NCBI GenBank assembly: GCA_946612185.1
Contig: CAMOEP010000151.1
Coordinates: 1-6,195, forward strand
Length of the DNA: 6,195 nt
DNA from: an uncultured Ruminococcus sp.
GTDB taxonomy: Bacteria; Bacillota; Clostridia; Oscillospirales; Ruminococcaceae
Reading direction: 5' to 3'
A program made the position numbers and the translations under genes. A model generated the notes under the pieces. That model was not told the DNA's origin, searched no databases, and saw only the letters and a list, made by a program, of their open reading frames with translations. Each line of letters begins with the position of its first letter. The first letter of the stretch is position 1. Positions 1 to 5,368 of the stretch are shown here, one piece after another.

Positions 1-72
1 GCAGGCGCAGGAATCTTCTCTGCTGACCGTGCAGTAACAGAGTACGCTGACAACATCTGGCATTTAAGATAA
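1..72 (+). CDS. glgP: Probable glycogen/starch phosphorylase, C-terminal end (partial)
   Basis: Only the last 23 codons are in the window, in frame from base 1 to a TAA at 70-72. The visible peptide reads AGIFSADRAVTEYADNIWHL followed by R. This closely resembles the C-terminal tail of GT35 glycogen/maltodextrin phosphorylases, where a Ser-Asp-Arg-x-x-x-x-Tyr-Ala-x-x-Ile-Trp motif follows the last catalytic-domain helix. Such enzymes release glucose-1-phosphate from the non-reducing ends of alpha-1,4-glucans in the cytoplasm, using pyridoxal phosphate. The pyridoxal-binding lysine and active site lie outside the window. The downstream neighbour is a GH13 alpha-glucan hydrolase, which suits a glycogen/maltodextrin locus, but a terminator separates the two. 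The call rests on a short tail, so the family is likely rather than certain. Confidence 0.72.
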   Translation, partial: AGAGIFSADRAVTEYADNIWHLR

Positions 73-94
73 GACGCAAACAAACCATTTGACC

Positions 95-130
95 AAAAAG
101 GAGACGCACTTATGTTACGTCTCCTTTTTT
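95..130 (+). terminator. Rho-independent terminator after the phosphorylase gene
   Basis: A 12-bp stem, AAAAAGGAGACG (95-106) pairing with CGTCTCCTTTTT (118-129), closes an 11-base loop and ends in a run of T. It starts 22 bases after the upstream stop codon. It separates the phosphorylase transcript from the GH13 gene, so the latter probably has its own promoter in 131-187. No convincing -35/-10 pair was found there. Confidence 0.9.
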
Positions 131-202
131 AGAATCTGTTATAGCTGATTTTATTTTCTTGCCATAGACAGGGAAAACAATGAGAATAGGAGGTAGACAT
201 TT

Positions 203-2089
203 ATGAAACCCGTTTACGATACCTGGCATCTTGGCTATAAGTCAATTTTCGGCGCTGTGAAACAGTTCGAGGTCTGTCGCTTCTCAATACGGCTCGCTAA
301 GGACATTATCCCTGATTTTCCGCCGGTCATGGTGCTTTTCCGCACCGGCTTCAAGGAGAGATTCCTGCCTATGAACGTATCCGGCGAGGAGGAGGACTGC
401 TTCGTTTATTCCTGCGAGTATAACGCCCGCTACTCCGACGTGCATTACTACTACTTCTCCTATACCTCCGGCGGTATCCGCCACTTCATCAAGCGTGTGA
501 ACTGTCACATCGGCGCAGAAGCAGAGGGCGGACTTTTCCAGCTTACTGTATACGACCGTGAGTTTACTACCCCGGACTGGCTGAAAGGCGGTATAATGTA
601 CCAGATATTCCCCGACCGTTTCTGCAAGAGCGGTAAAGTCCATGAGAATATCCCCGCCGGCAGAGTTTTACGGGAGGACTGGGGCGGCACTCCCTACTAT
701 AAACCCGATCATAATGGTCATGTGTGGAATAACGACTACTTCGGCGGCGATTTTGCCGGTATACAGTCGAAACTGCCCTACCTCAAGGAACTGGGCGTGA
801 CCTGTATATACCTGAACCCCATTTTCGAGTCACATGAGAACCATAGATATAATACCGCTGATTATATGAAAGCTGACCCTATGCTGGGAACTAACGAGGA
901 GTTCGCAGAACTGTGCGCAGAAGCAAAGAAAATGGGCATATCCATTATCCTCGACGGCGTATTCTCCCACACCGGTTCAGACAGCGTATACTTCAACAAA
1001 AATGGCAGATACCCTGAACCCGGCGCTTATCAGTCCAAGGACAGCCGGTATTACGAGTGGTACAGCTTTATCAATTACCCTAATGTATACGAAGCATGGT
1101 GGGGCATCGACACACTCCCCAACGTCAACGAGAACGACGAGGACTATACCGAGTTCATCTGCGGCGAGGAAGGCGTTCTGCAATACTGGCTATCCCAGGG
1201 CGCTGCCGGATACCGACTTGATGTTGCGGACGAACTGCCAGACCAGTTCCTCAATAATCTGCGAAAGAGCGTGAAGGGATTCAGCAAGGACAAGATAGTT
1301 ATAGGCGAGGTATGGGAGGACGCTTCCCACAAGGAAAGCTACGGCGTAAAGCGGCGCTATCTTCTGGGCGACCAGCTTGACAGCGTTATGAATTACCCGT
1401 TCCGTGAGGCGATACTCAACTTCATGAAGGGTGCGCCTGTTCACCAGTTCGTTGATTCCGTTATGGATATTATCGAGAATTACCCCAAAGCCGCCGTTGA
1501 TGTGCTGATGAACTTTGTATCGACCCACGACATCGAGCGAGCAATAAACCGTCTTGGCGGCGAACCCTGCGACGACAAGAGCAAGGACTGGATGGCGGAG
1601 CATATGCTTACACCTGAGCAGTACGAACACGGCAAGAACCTGCTCAAAGCGGCAATGGCGCTGTTGTACTTCCTGCCGGGAGTGCCGTGTATATACTACG
1701 GCGACGAGGTAGGCTTGCAGGGCTATAAAGACCCGTTCAACCGCCGCTGTTTCCCCTGGGGACAGGAGGATCAGGAGCTTCTTGCGTATGTAAAGCGTCT
1801 GGGCAAGGTAAGGAAGTCTATTCCGAACGTTAAGTCTGGCAGGACATATTTTGTATTCAACGACGAGGAAGTATATGATGAACGCATAGTTGGATTCACC
1901 CGGCAGGGCGAAGATTTGGACTATATTATTTTCGTGAACCGAAGCGGCGATGAAGTGACGGTGAAAGAACTGTCGAAGAAGCTGAACCGTTTCACTGATC
2001 TGCGGGGATTCTACGGTGATTTTGGCGAGGACACTCTCCACGTTGCACCCTACGGCTACACCATAATCCGAGCCGTCTTCGTATCGTAA
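203..2089 (+). CDS. GH13 alpha-glucan hydrolase, neopullulanase/cyclomaltodextrinase-like
   Basis: This is a 628-residue protein. The ATG is preceded by AGGAGGT at 188-194 with an 8-base spacer, which fixes the start. There is no signal peptide or membrane segment, so it should act in the cytoplasm on imported maltodextrins or glycogen. Residues 1-125 form a beta-rich N-terminal region like the CBM34-type domain of neopullulanases. The barrel begins near GIMYQIFPDRF (130-140). Conserved GH13 regions are visible: region I DGVFSH (D251-H256), region II GYRLDVADE with nucleophile D340, region III VIGEVWED with acid/base E369, and region IV STHDIERA with transition-state stabiliser D443. YYGDEVGLQGYKDPFNRR (498-515) is typical of the neopullulanase group. 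A C-terminal beta domain follows from about 555. All three catalytic acids are present. Region I has Ser255 where Asn is more usual. Exact specificity (cyclodextrin, pullulan or linear maltodextrin) and GH13 subfamily cannot be settled by eye. Confidence 0.92.
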   Translation: MKPVYDTWHLGYKSIFGAVKQFEVCRFSIRLAKDIIPDFPPVMVLFRTGFKERFLPMNVSGEEEDCFVYSCEYNARYSDVHYYYFSYTSGGIRHFIKRVNCHIGAEAEGGLFQLTVYDREFTTPDWLKGGIMYQIFPDRFCKSGKVHENIPAGRVLREDWGGTPYYKPDHNGHVWNNDYFGGDFAGIQSKLPYLKELGVTCIYLNPIFESHENHRYNTADYMKADPMLGTNEEFAELCAEAKKMGISIILDGVFSHTGSDSVYFNKNGRYPEPGAYQSKDSRYYEWYSFINYPNVYEAWWGIDTLPNVNENDEDYTEFICGEEGVLQYWLSQGAAGYRLDVADELPDQFLNNLRKSVKGFSKDKIVIGEVWEDASHKESYGVKRRYLLGDQLDSVMNYPFREAILNFMKGAPVHQFVDSVMDIIENYPKAAVDVLMNFVSTHDIERAINRLGGEPCDDKSKDWMAEHMLTPEQYEHGKNLLKAAMALLYFLPGVPCIYYGDEVGLQGYKDPFNRRCFPWGQEDQELLAYVKRLGKVRKSIPNVKSGRTYFVFNDEEVYDERIVGFTRQGEDLDYIIFVNRSGDEVTVKELSKKLNRFTDLRGFYGDFGEDTLHVAPYGYTIIRAVFVS

Positions 2090-2092
2090 AAT

Positions 2093-2361
2093 AGCCGCTT
2101 GCCGCTTAGCGAGCGGCGGCGCATATCACGTTGTCGCTCGTTAACTCGCTCACTTTGACAGAACATCACATTTTTACGTCGCTCAACCGTGTTTTCCTTG
2201 GTACTAAGTTCTATTCGGGAAATTCTGTAAACTTGATGCTTTACAAATCTACCGGAGAACTTTGTCCCATTGCAAACCAAGTTGAGCGACGGCAAAATTC
2301 GCTATTCTACGCAGTAAGCGAGCGTAAGCAAGCGACAACGTGATAAGCGGTCAAGCTGGCT
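2093..2361. repeat. Long imperfect inverted repeat, MITE-like palindromic element without an ORF
   Basis: The two halves pair along nearly the whole length. The ends AGCCGCTTGCCGCTTA (2093-2108) and the complement of 2344-2361 differ by two single-base gaps. Next come 2124-2154 against 2313-2345 (shared TATCACGTTGTCGCT), CGTCGCTCAAC (2177-2187) against 2281-2291, CTTGGT (2197-2202) against 2276-2281, AAGTTCT (2206-2212) against 2256-2262, and GTAAA (2227-2231) against 2240-2244. The left arm carries about 15 extra bases holding a small hairpin, CCGCT (2102-2106)/AGCGG (2112-2116). ORFs inside are by-products of the palindrome. It fits a miniature inverted-repeat element or another mobile palindrome. 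No target-site duplication is evident, so mobility is inference. Confidence 0.6.
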
Positions 2362-2370
2362 CAGCTTGTT
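2352..2370 (+). terminator. Possible weak terminator hairpin
   Basis: A perfect 7-bp stem, CAAGCTG (2352-2358)/CAGCTTG (2362-2368), with a 3-base loop is followed by only three Ts. It is the only simple hairpin with a following T run downstream of the GH13 gene on the plus strand, so it may end that transcript. The same bases also take part in the large palindrome, and the T run is short. Confidence 0.35.
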
Positions 2371-2530
2371 TAAGGTTATTTTAAGGAAAGGGGGGTATAC
2401 TATAAGAGGATTAAGTAATCCCCCAATTCCCCTTCTATATTTATTTCATTTTCCTTACCTTAGCTGCGACATGGTCGGAGGTTCAGAGCTAATACATAGT
2501 CTTAGTTCTGAACTTCCCACCAACGCAGCT
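2371..2530. repeat. Two adjacent large inverted repeats in the gene-free stretch
   Basis: First unit, 2371-2462: TAAGGT (2371-2376) pairs with ACCTTA (2457-2462), AAGGAAA (2383-2389) with TTTCCTT (2450-2456), and the G run at 2390-2395 with C runs at 2420-2424 or nearby. Second unit, 2462-2530: AGCTGCG (2462-2468) pairs with CGCAGCT (2524-2530), GGT (2473-2475) with ACC (2519-2521), and 2477-2492 with 2502-2517 over 16 positions with only two non-Watson-Crick pairs. The loop is 9 bases and the 3' side continues into TTTCTATTTC. Either may be a transcribed RNA or a mobile palindrome. Coding potential is poor. Confidence 0.55.
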
Positions 2531-2544
2531 TTTCTATTTCTCAA

Positions 2545-2603
2545 CAAAAAAACGGCTCGCTTGCTGTGGCTTTCTCTTAATAAAAGTCACAGTAAACGAG
2601 CCG
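2545..2603 (-). terminator. Rho-independent terminator of the DUF2828/vWA gene
   Basis: Read on the minus strand, CGGCTCG (2597-2603) pairs with 2553-2559. Inner pairing of CTGTG and CTTT with their complements (2562-2574 against 2582-2593) extends the stem. A run of seven Ts follows, seen as A at 2545-2551. It starts 9 bases past the stop codon of the minus-strand gene. Confidence 0.85.
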
Positions 2604-2611
2604 ATTTCAGG

Positions 2612-4072
2612 TCAGTTGATGCAGGAGTAACGGGGGGCGTTGATGACGCTCAGCATCAATTGTAAGGGGTTGATATCGTCACTAAGAACCATAGAGAACA
2701 GCGAAGGACTTGCGCCGGAAACAAGTGCAGCACCAGTCTGATCGTATCTCACAGGACAGTTAGCCTGCCAGCTATTGACATTCCAGAAGATGATGTTAGG
2801 CAGCTTGTAGCCGTACTTTTTGTACCTCTGCTTCATTTTCTGGAAAAGGGTACTATCCTCCGCTCCATAGCAGCAGCGGTCAAACTCCATATCGGAAATG
2901 ATATACAGTCTCTCAGGCATATCCTTCTGGGGAACTTTGTTTTTTACGGCAGTAGTAAGCAGCAGGTCGAAAACGGCTTCCAGGTCGGTGTTTGCTACCT
3001 CGCAGAAGGTGCTTACAAAGTTCACCTTTTCGCAGATATTTTCGCCGGTTATCTTGATAAGCTGGGGAGTGCATGAGAATGTGATGAAGTTTCCGGCAAA
3101 CTTACCCTTGTTATGCTCAGCAAAGTAAATACCCAGGGAAATAGCCACGTCAATGGGGCGAACACCGTTTCCATTGCAATACATTGAGCCTGAACCGTCC
3201 ACAACAGCGAGGGCATTTGCGTTATTATCGCCGTAAACAGGCAGGTTATTCCAGGCAGCGTCCAGATAGCCTGTTTCCTCCATGGTATATCCAAAGCAGT
3301 TGCGGACGATATCGTAAGGGTAGAGGACGGAAGCGTTAATCTTCTCCTTGCCTGATGTTACAGCTTCGATGTAGCTGCTGTAGTGGCTGCCGTCGTTGCG
3401 AATGAAGGCTTTTCTGTACTTCATCATAGCATTTGACGGTACAGTGGAGTAATCGAAGGTATAGTCCTTGGTACGCAAATTATTCTCGATGATAGCGATG
3501 CGCTTTCTCAGGGCAGAAATTGACTTGCGGTACTCAGCACACTTTAAGCCCATAGCGTTAGCTATCCTGTGAGCAAGACTCTTAGCAGCAGAGGAGGAGG
3601 CATTCACGGAGGGAAGCCACTTGCCGAGGAGAGAAACGGGCTTTGAGGGGTCGCTGAGTGCAGCCATATCAGCATCAAACTGCTCCTTGATAAAGCTCAT
3701 AGCAGCCTTTTCGCAGGGAGTGCCGAAAAGCACGAGCAGGTCGTCGTATCTGCCGTATTCGGGGATATACTTGATATTGCGTATAATAGCATCGGGATTT
3801 GCCTGGGCAATACTGCTGATAGCGAGGCGGAAGAATCTTCTCTCGCCCAGACCGCCACGGATATCTCTTGCGTAGAATAAAATACGCAGAGTAGTAACGG
3901 GGTCGGCAATGAAAGCACGATTGACTAATTTCTTTATGTCCATATCGTTTCGGTTTCGCATAGCACCGCATCCGAAGAAAAGGTCGAGGCAGTACAGACC
4001 GGAGGTGGTGTAAGTAGTTTCGCCGTTGAGGGTAAGAGTCTTTTCGGCTTCATTTCTTAAAAGTTCCAGCAT
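2612..4072 (-). CDS. DUF2828-type protein with C-terminal von Willebrand A domain (Ro60/TROVE-like architecture)
   Basis: This is a 486-residue protein. I place the start at ATG 4070-4072 because AGGAG (4080-4084) lies 7 bases upstream; an in-frame ATG at 4172-4174 would run through the hairpin leader and lacks such a site. Residues 1-270 are mostly helical, with ARDIRGGLGERRFFR (68-82), YGRYDDLLVLFG (106-117) and KWLPS (151-155), features I associate with the DUF2828 family. Residues 285-440 form a vWA fold. The metal-site (MIDAS) residues look intact: D292-G-S294-G-S296, T362 and D394 in IISDMEFD, followed by the strand NIIFWNV (426-432). There is no signal peptide or membrane segment. A helical half plus a MIDAS-type vWA is also the plan of Ro60, which binds misfolded RNA and Y RNA; RNA binding here is inference. 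The gene lies just downstream of a tRNA-like RNA and a long stem-loop on the same strand and converges on the GH13 gene. No biochemical role is known to me for this family. Confidence 0.85.
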   Translation of the reverse strand: MLELLRNEAEKTLTLNGETTYTTSGLYCLDLFFGCGAMRNRNDMDIKKLVNRAFIADPVTTLRILFYARDIRGGLGERRFFRLAISSIAQANPDAIIRNIKYIPEYGRYDDLLVLFGTPCEKAAMSFIKEQFDADMAALSDPSKPVSLLGKWLPSVNASSSAAKSLAHRIANAMGLKCAEYRKSISALRKRIAIIENNLRTKDYTFDYSTVPSNAMMKYRKAFIRNDGSHYSSYIEAVTSGKEKINASVLYPYDIVRNCFGYTMEETGYLDAAWNNLPVYGDNNANALAVVDGSGSMYCNGNGVRPIDVAISLGIYFAEHNKGKFAGNFITFSCTPQLIKITGENICEKVNFVSTFCEVANTDLEAVFDLLLTTAVKNKVPQKDMPERLYIISDMEFDRCCYGAEDSTLFQKMKQRYKKYGYKLPNIIFWNVNSWQANCPVRYDQTGAALVSGASPSLFSMVLSDDINPLQLMLSVINAPRYSCIN

Positions 4073-4103
4073 AGATATGCTCCTTTCTTCGGGGGAGGTG
4101 ATG

Positions 4104-4181
4104 AATATGCGTGATCCGCAGTACACAGGCGCAGGAACTGCTGCCAAAAAGGAGGTACTGTACATACGGACCACGCATATT
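4104..4181 (-). ncRNA. Long bulged stem-loop between the tRNA-like gene and the vWA gene (Y-stem-like)
   Basis: On the minus strand, 4167-4181 pairs with 4104-4118 over 15 positions, one of them a G-U wobble that would be A-C on the other strand, so the RNA is probably minus-strand. A six-base one-sided bulge (4161-4166) follows, then CAGTAC/GTACTG (4155-4160 with 4119-4124), then a terminal hairpin GGC-A-GCAG-TTC-CTGC-GCC (4128-4145). The stem begins 6 bases after the CCA end of the tRNA-like gene and ends about 20 bases before the RBS of the vWA gene. No T run follows, so it is not a terminator. It could be a processing signal, an autoregulatory operator for the vWA protein, or the stem of a Y RNA. 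Confidence 0.65.
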
Positions 4182-4187
4182 TGATGA

Positions 4188-4305
4188 TGGTGCGCCGTAC
4201 CTGAATCGAACAGGTGACCCTGGCGTTAGAAAGACGCAAGTAGTTGCAGTTACCGCTTTTTTCAAGGCGGGATTTTCCATGCTCTACCAACTGAGCTAAC
4301 GGCGC
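4188..4305 (-). tRNA. tRNA-like gene with an abnormal, enlarged anticodon arm; amino-acid identity not assigned
   Basis: On the minus strand the ends form a perfect 7-bp acceptor stem, GCGCCGT (4299-4305)/ACGGCGC (4192-4198), followed by encoded ACCA (4188-4191). TA and a 4-bp D stem GCTC-AGTTGGTA-GAGC (4281-4296) follow. The T arm ACCTG-TTCGATT-CAGGT (4199-4215) is perfect, with a normal GGGTC variable loop (4216-4220). Between A4280 and that loop are 59 bases where 17 are expected. TGG (4277-4279) can pair with CCA (4221-4223). Removing about 40 bases after TGG would give a TGGCG/CGCCA anticodon stem with a loop containing TTTCTAA. In place, the insert forms CCGC/GCGG, GCAA/TTGC and GCGT-CTTTCTA-ACGC hairpins. 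Bacterial tRNA introns I know of are group I and much longer. It may be a tRNA mimic, a damaged tRNA, or a tRNA with an unusual insert. Confidence 0.65.
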
Positions 4306-4315
4306 ATAATATATA

Positions 4316-4813
4316 CCGGAAACTGCTCCTTATATGGAACAGTCCCGGATAGAGGAAGTCCGCATCTGGCGGACGTGATCTGCGATGCTCTGCCATTTAG
4401 GAACTGCGTATGGAAGGTGTTACAAAGCACTAAATAAATCATTCAATCTCCTATTCGATGAAAATTGCTGTATGTGCTTTTAGCCATATTCATTCACTCA
4501 GGCAGAGCATTTCCTAATAATTAGGTGCCCTATGGTTCCCGGGCAGGGTTATGAGAAGCCGCTGAACACGGCGATTCTCCGCTTAATATGGTACTGAACT
4601 ATGCAGGGGGAACTGCTGTTCAGTGCTGCGTGGAACAAAGCCCCGTTTTTTCATAAAATAAATACTTGCTGATAGGGCTTTTAGCAGCGGAACAAGGTGC
4701 GAGGGATATAATAAAAATTTTTTCATACCAAATAATTTTGCTGAATGCACCTTTCGATACAACATAAGCTGATAGCATAAAATTCCAGCTCATTACTGCT
4801 GTATCACTTCCAT
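4316..4813 (-). ncRNA. Candidate large structured noncoding RNA, about 500 nt
   Basis: Hairpins follow one another almost without gaps from a promoter to the tRNA-like gene. In minus-strand order: 4756-4761/4800-4805 enclosing 4767-4771/4786-4790; 4694-4700/4747-4753; 4637-4643/4675-4681; 4593-4599/4618-4624 with inner 4603-4606/4613-4616; 4553-4561/4569-4579; 4527-4530/4541-4544; 4513-4517/4521-4525; a nested arm 4385-4394/4501-4510, 4409-4413/4484-4488, 4434-4440/4474-4480; 4358-4363/4369-4374; and 4316-4319/4345-4348 with extended pairing inside. Most stems are perfect for 5-10 bp. Reading frames here are short and lack convincing starts. The 5' end near 4813 is set from the promoter; the 3' end may run on into the tRNA-like gene. 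Size, structure and tRNA neighbour recall ROOL/GOLLD-type RNAs, but I cannot match a consensus. Confidence 0.6.
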
Positions 4814-4819
4814 GATTAG

Positions 4820-4848
4820 AGTATAGCATATATTTCCGAAAATGTCAT
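4820..4848 (-). promoter_or_regulatory. Sigma-A-type promoter for the structured RNA / tRNA-like / vWA unit
   Basis: Read on the minus strand: -35 ATGACA (4843-4848), a 17-base spacer, and -10 TATACT (4820-4825). Each hexamer has one mismatch to consensus. Transcription would start near 4813. No intrinsic terminator was seen on the minus strand from here to the vWA gene, so a single transcript to 2545 is possible. Confidence 0.72.
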
Positions 4849-4911
4849 ATAAAATTTTCTGCGAACTTGGAACAGTTTTTGGGGCGTTGTTAGAAAATGG
4901 CGGTGTTATGC

Positions 4912-4939
4912 GGAAAAGACGGACTTTACTTTAAGTCCG
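4912..4939 (-). terminator. Rho-independent terminator of the 28-codon gene
   Basis: On the minus strand, CGGACTT (4933-4939) pairs with AAGTCCG (4920-4926) across a 6-base loop. TCTTTTCC follows. It begins 15 bases after the stop of the small ORF. Confidence 0.75.
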
Positions 4940-4954
4940 CCAATTCCAGTGACC

Positions 4955-5041
4955 TCACCAAAGACCGCAGATCTCACCGTGGAGCATGGCAACGCCACTG
5001 CCGATAAGTGCAGCGTCTATGATACATATTAATGTAATCAT
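4955..5041 (-). CDS. 28-residue hydrophobic small protein, unknown function
   Basis: This is a free-standing small gene: a near-consensus promoter (5085-5113), AAGGAGG (5050-5056) 8 bases before the ATG (5039-5041), 28 sense codons, TGA (4955-4957) and an intrinsic terminator. The peptide starts MITLICIIDAALIGSGVAML; the rest is H, G, E, I, C, G, L, W. Residues 2-20 are hydrophobic with a single Asp9 and could cross a membrane. It has two cysteines (6 and 25) and a final Trp directly before the stop. I do not recognise it. Possibilities are a small membrane protein, a type I toxin-like peptide, or a leader peptide coupled to the following terminator. It lies upstream of the structured RNA on the same strand. 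The initiation signals are strong; function is open. Confidence 0.65.
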   Translation of the reverse strand: MITLICIIDAALIGSGVAMLHGEICGLW

Positions 5042-5084
5042 TATATTTGCCTCCTTTTTTTATTGCATCCCAGAATGTACTATT

Positions 5085-5113
5085 AGTATATCATATATTC
5101 TTCGGTTTGTCAA
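5085..5113 (-). promoter_or_regulatory. Strong sigma-A promoter of the 28-codon gene
   Basis: On the minus strand: perfect -35 TTGACA (5108-5113), a 17-base spacer, and -10 TATACT (5085-5090). The start point would be near 5078, giving a leader of about 37 bases to the ATG. Confidence 0.85.
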
Positions 5114-5169
5114 CAGTTTTTTGATGTTTTTTATATATTTTTTGATTTTAGTGCGCTTTTTTCGTCATT

Positions 5170-5178
5170 ATTATACCA
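5170..5178 (-). promoter_or_regulatory. Possible extended -10 promoter
   Basis: The minus strand reads TGG-TATAAT (5170-5178), a consensus -10 with the TGn extension. No good -35 lies 17 bases upstream. It points the same way as the 28-codon gene, so it could be a second start. The second copy of the neighbouring direct repeat gives the same TGG before TATAAC. Confidence 0.35.
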
Positions 5179-5238
5179 TATTTATACATACACTTCAGTA
5201 CAGTTTTTATACATATAGTTATACCATATTTATACATA
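5171..5238. repeat. Pair of 20-bp direct repeats in AT-rich DNA
   Basis: TTATACCATATTTATACATA occurs exactly at 5171-5190 and again at 5219-5238, 48 bases apart. A partial copy (TTTTTATACATATAG) lies at 5204-5218. The stretch between the small gene's promoter and the GH94 terminator has no credible reading frame. Confidence 0.8.
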
Positions 5239-5251
5239 TACTTTTTGCAAG

Positions 5252-5365
5252 GAAATGCCGTAATTACGCATTACACACTACGATTTACGCATTAAAAAAG
5301 AGCGCCCGACCGGAAACCGGCGGACGCTCCATAATTACGCACTACGAATTACGCATTACGCATTA
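5252..5365. repeat. ATTACGCATTA-type short repeats flanking the terminator
   Basis: Variants of ATTACGCATTA/ATTACGCACTACGA occur several times on both sides of the GH94 terminator, in blocks at about 5252-5295 and 5331-5365. Similar short repeats around AATTACG are, from general knowledge, common in intergenic DNA of gut Firmicutes. Function unknown. Confidence 0.7.
5294..5329 (-). terminator. Rho-independent terminator of the GH94 gene
   Basis: On the minus strand a GC-rich stem, GAGCG (5325-5329 with 5300-5304) plus CCG/CGG and CCGG/CCGG pairing with one mismatch and one bulge, closes a short loop. Six Ts follow (A at 5294-5299). It lies 40 bases after the GH94 stop codon. Confidence 0.9.
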
Positions 5366-5368
5366 AAT

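Noticed and set aside
1190..2041. 283-codon minus-strand open frame inside the GH13 gene
   Set aside because: It is antisense to a gene with all GH13 catalytic motifs, and its product shows no recognisable domain or start signal.
2131..2343. Plus and minus short frames inside the 269-bp palindrome
   Set aside because: They arise from the inverted repeat itself; no RBS and no recognisable product.
2373..2401. TATACT at 2396-2401 as a plus-strand -10 box
   Set aside because: The sequence 17 bases upstream (AGGTTA) does not resemble a -35 box, and the site lies within a palindrome.
4351..4394. GAGGAAGTCCG resembling the GAGGAAAGTCCG signature of RNase P RNA
   Set aside because: The remaining conserved RNase P regions are absent and the bases form a simple GTCCGC/GCGGAC hairpin.
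4296..4430. 44-codon minus-strand ORF with AGGAGA before its ATG, ending in the tRNA-like gene
   Set aside because: It crosses three strong stems, stops inside the acceptor/D region of the tRNA-like gene and its product has no recognisable feature; better explained as RNA.
4620..4829. 69-codon minus-strand frame starting beside the 4820-4848 promoter
   Set aside because: The ATG overlaps the promoter region upstream of the predicted start point, there is no RBS, and several perfect hairpins run through it.
4986..5366. 126-codon plus-strand open frame
   Set aside because: It runs through the small gene, its promoter, AT-rich repeats and the GH94 terminator, and has no RBS; the translation is biased Phe/Ile/Tyr.
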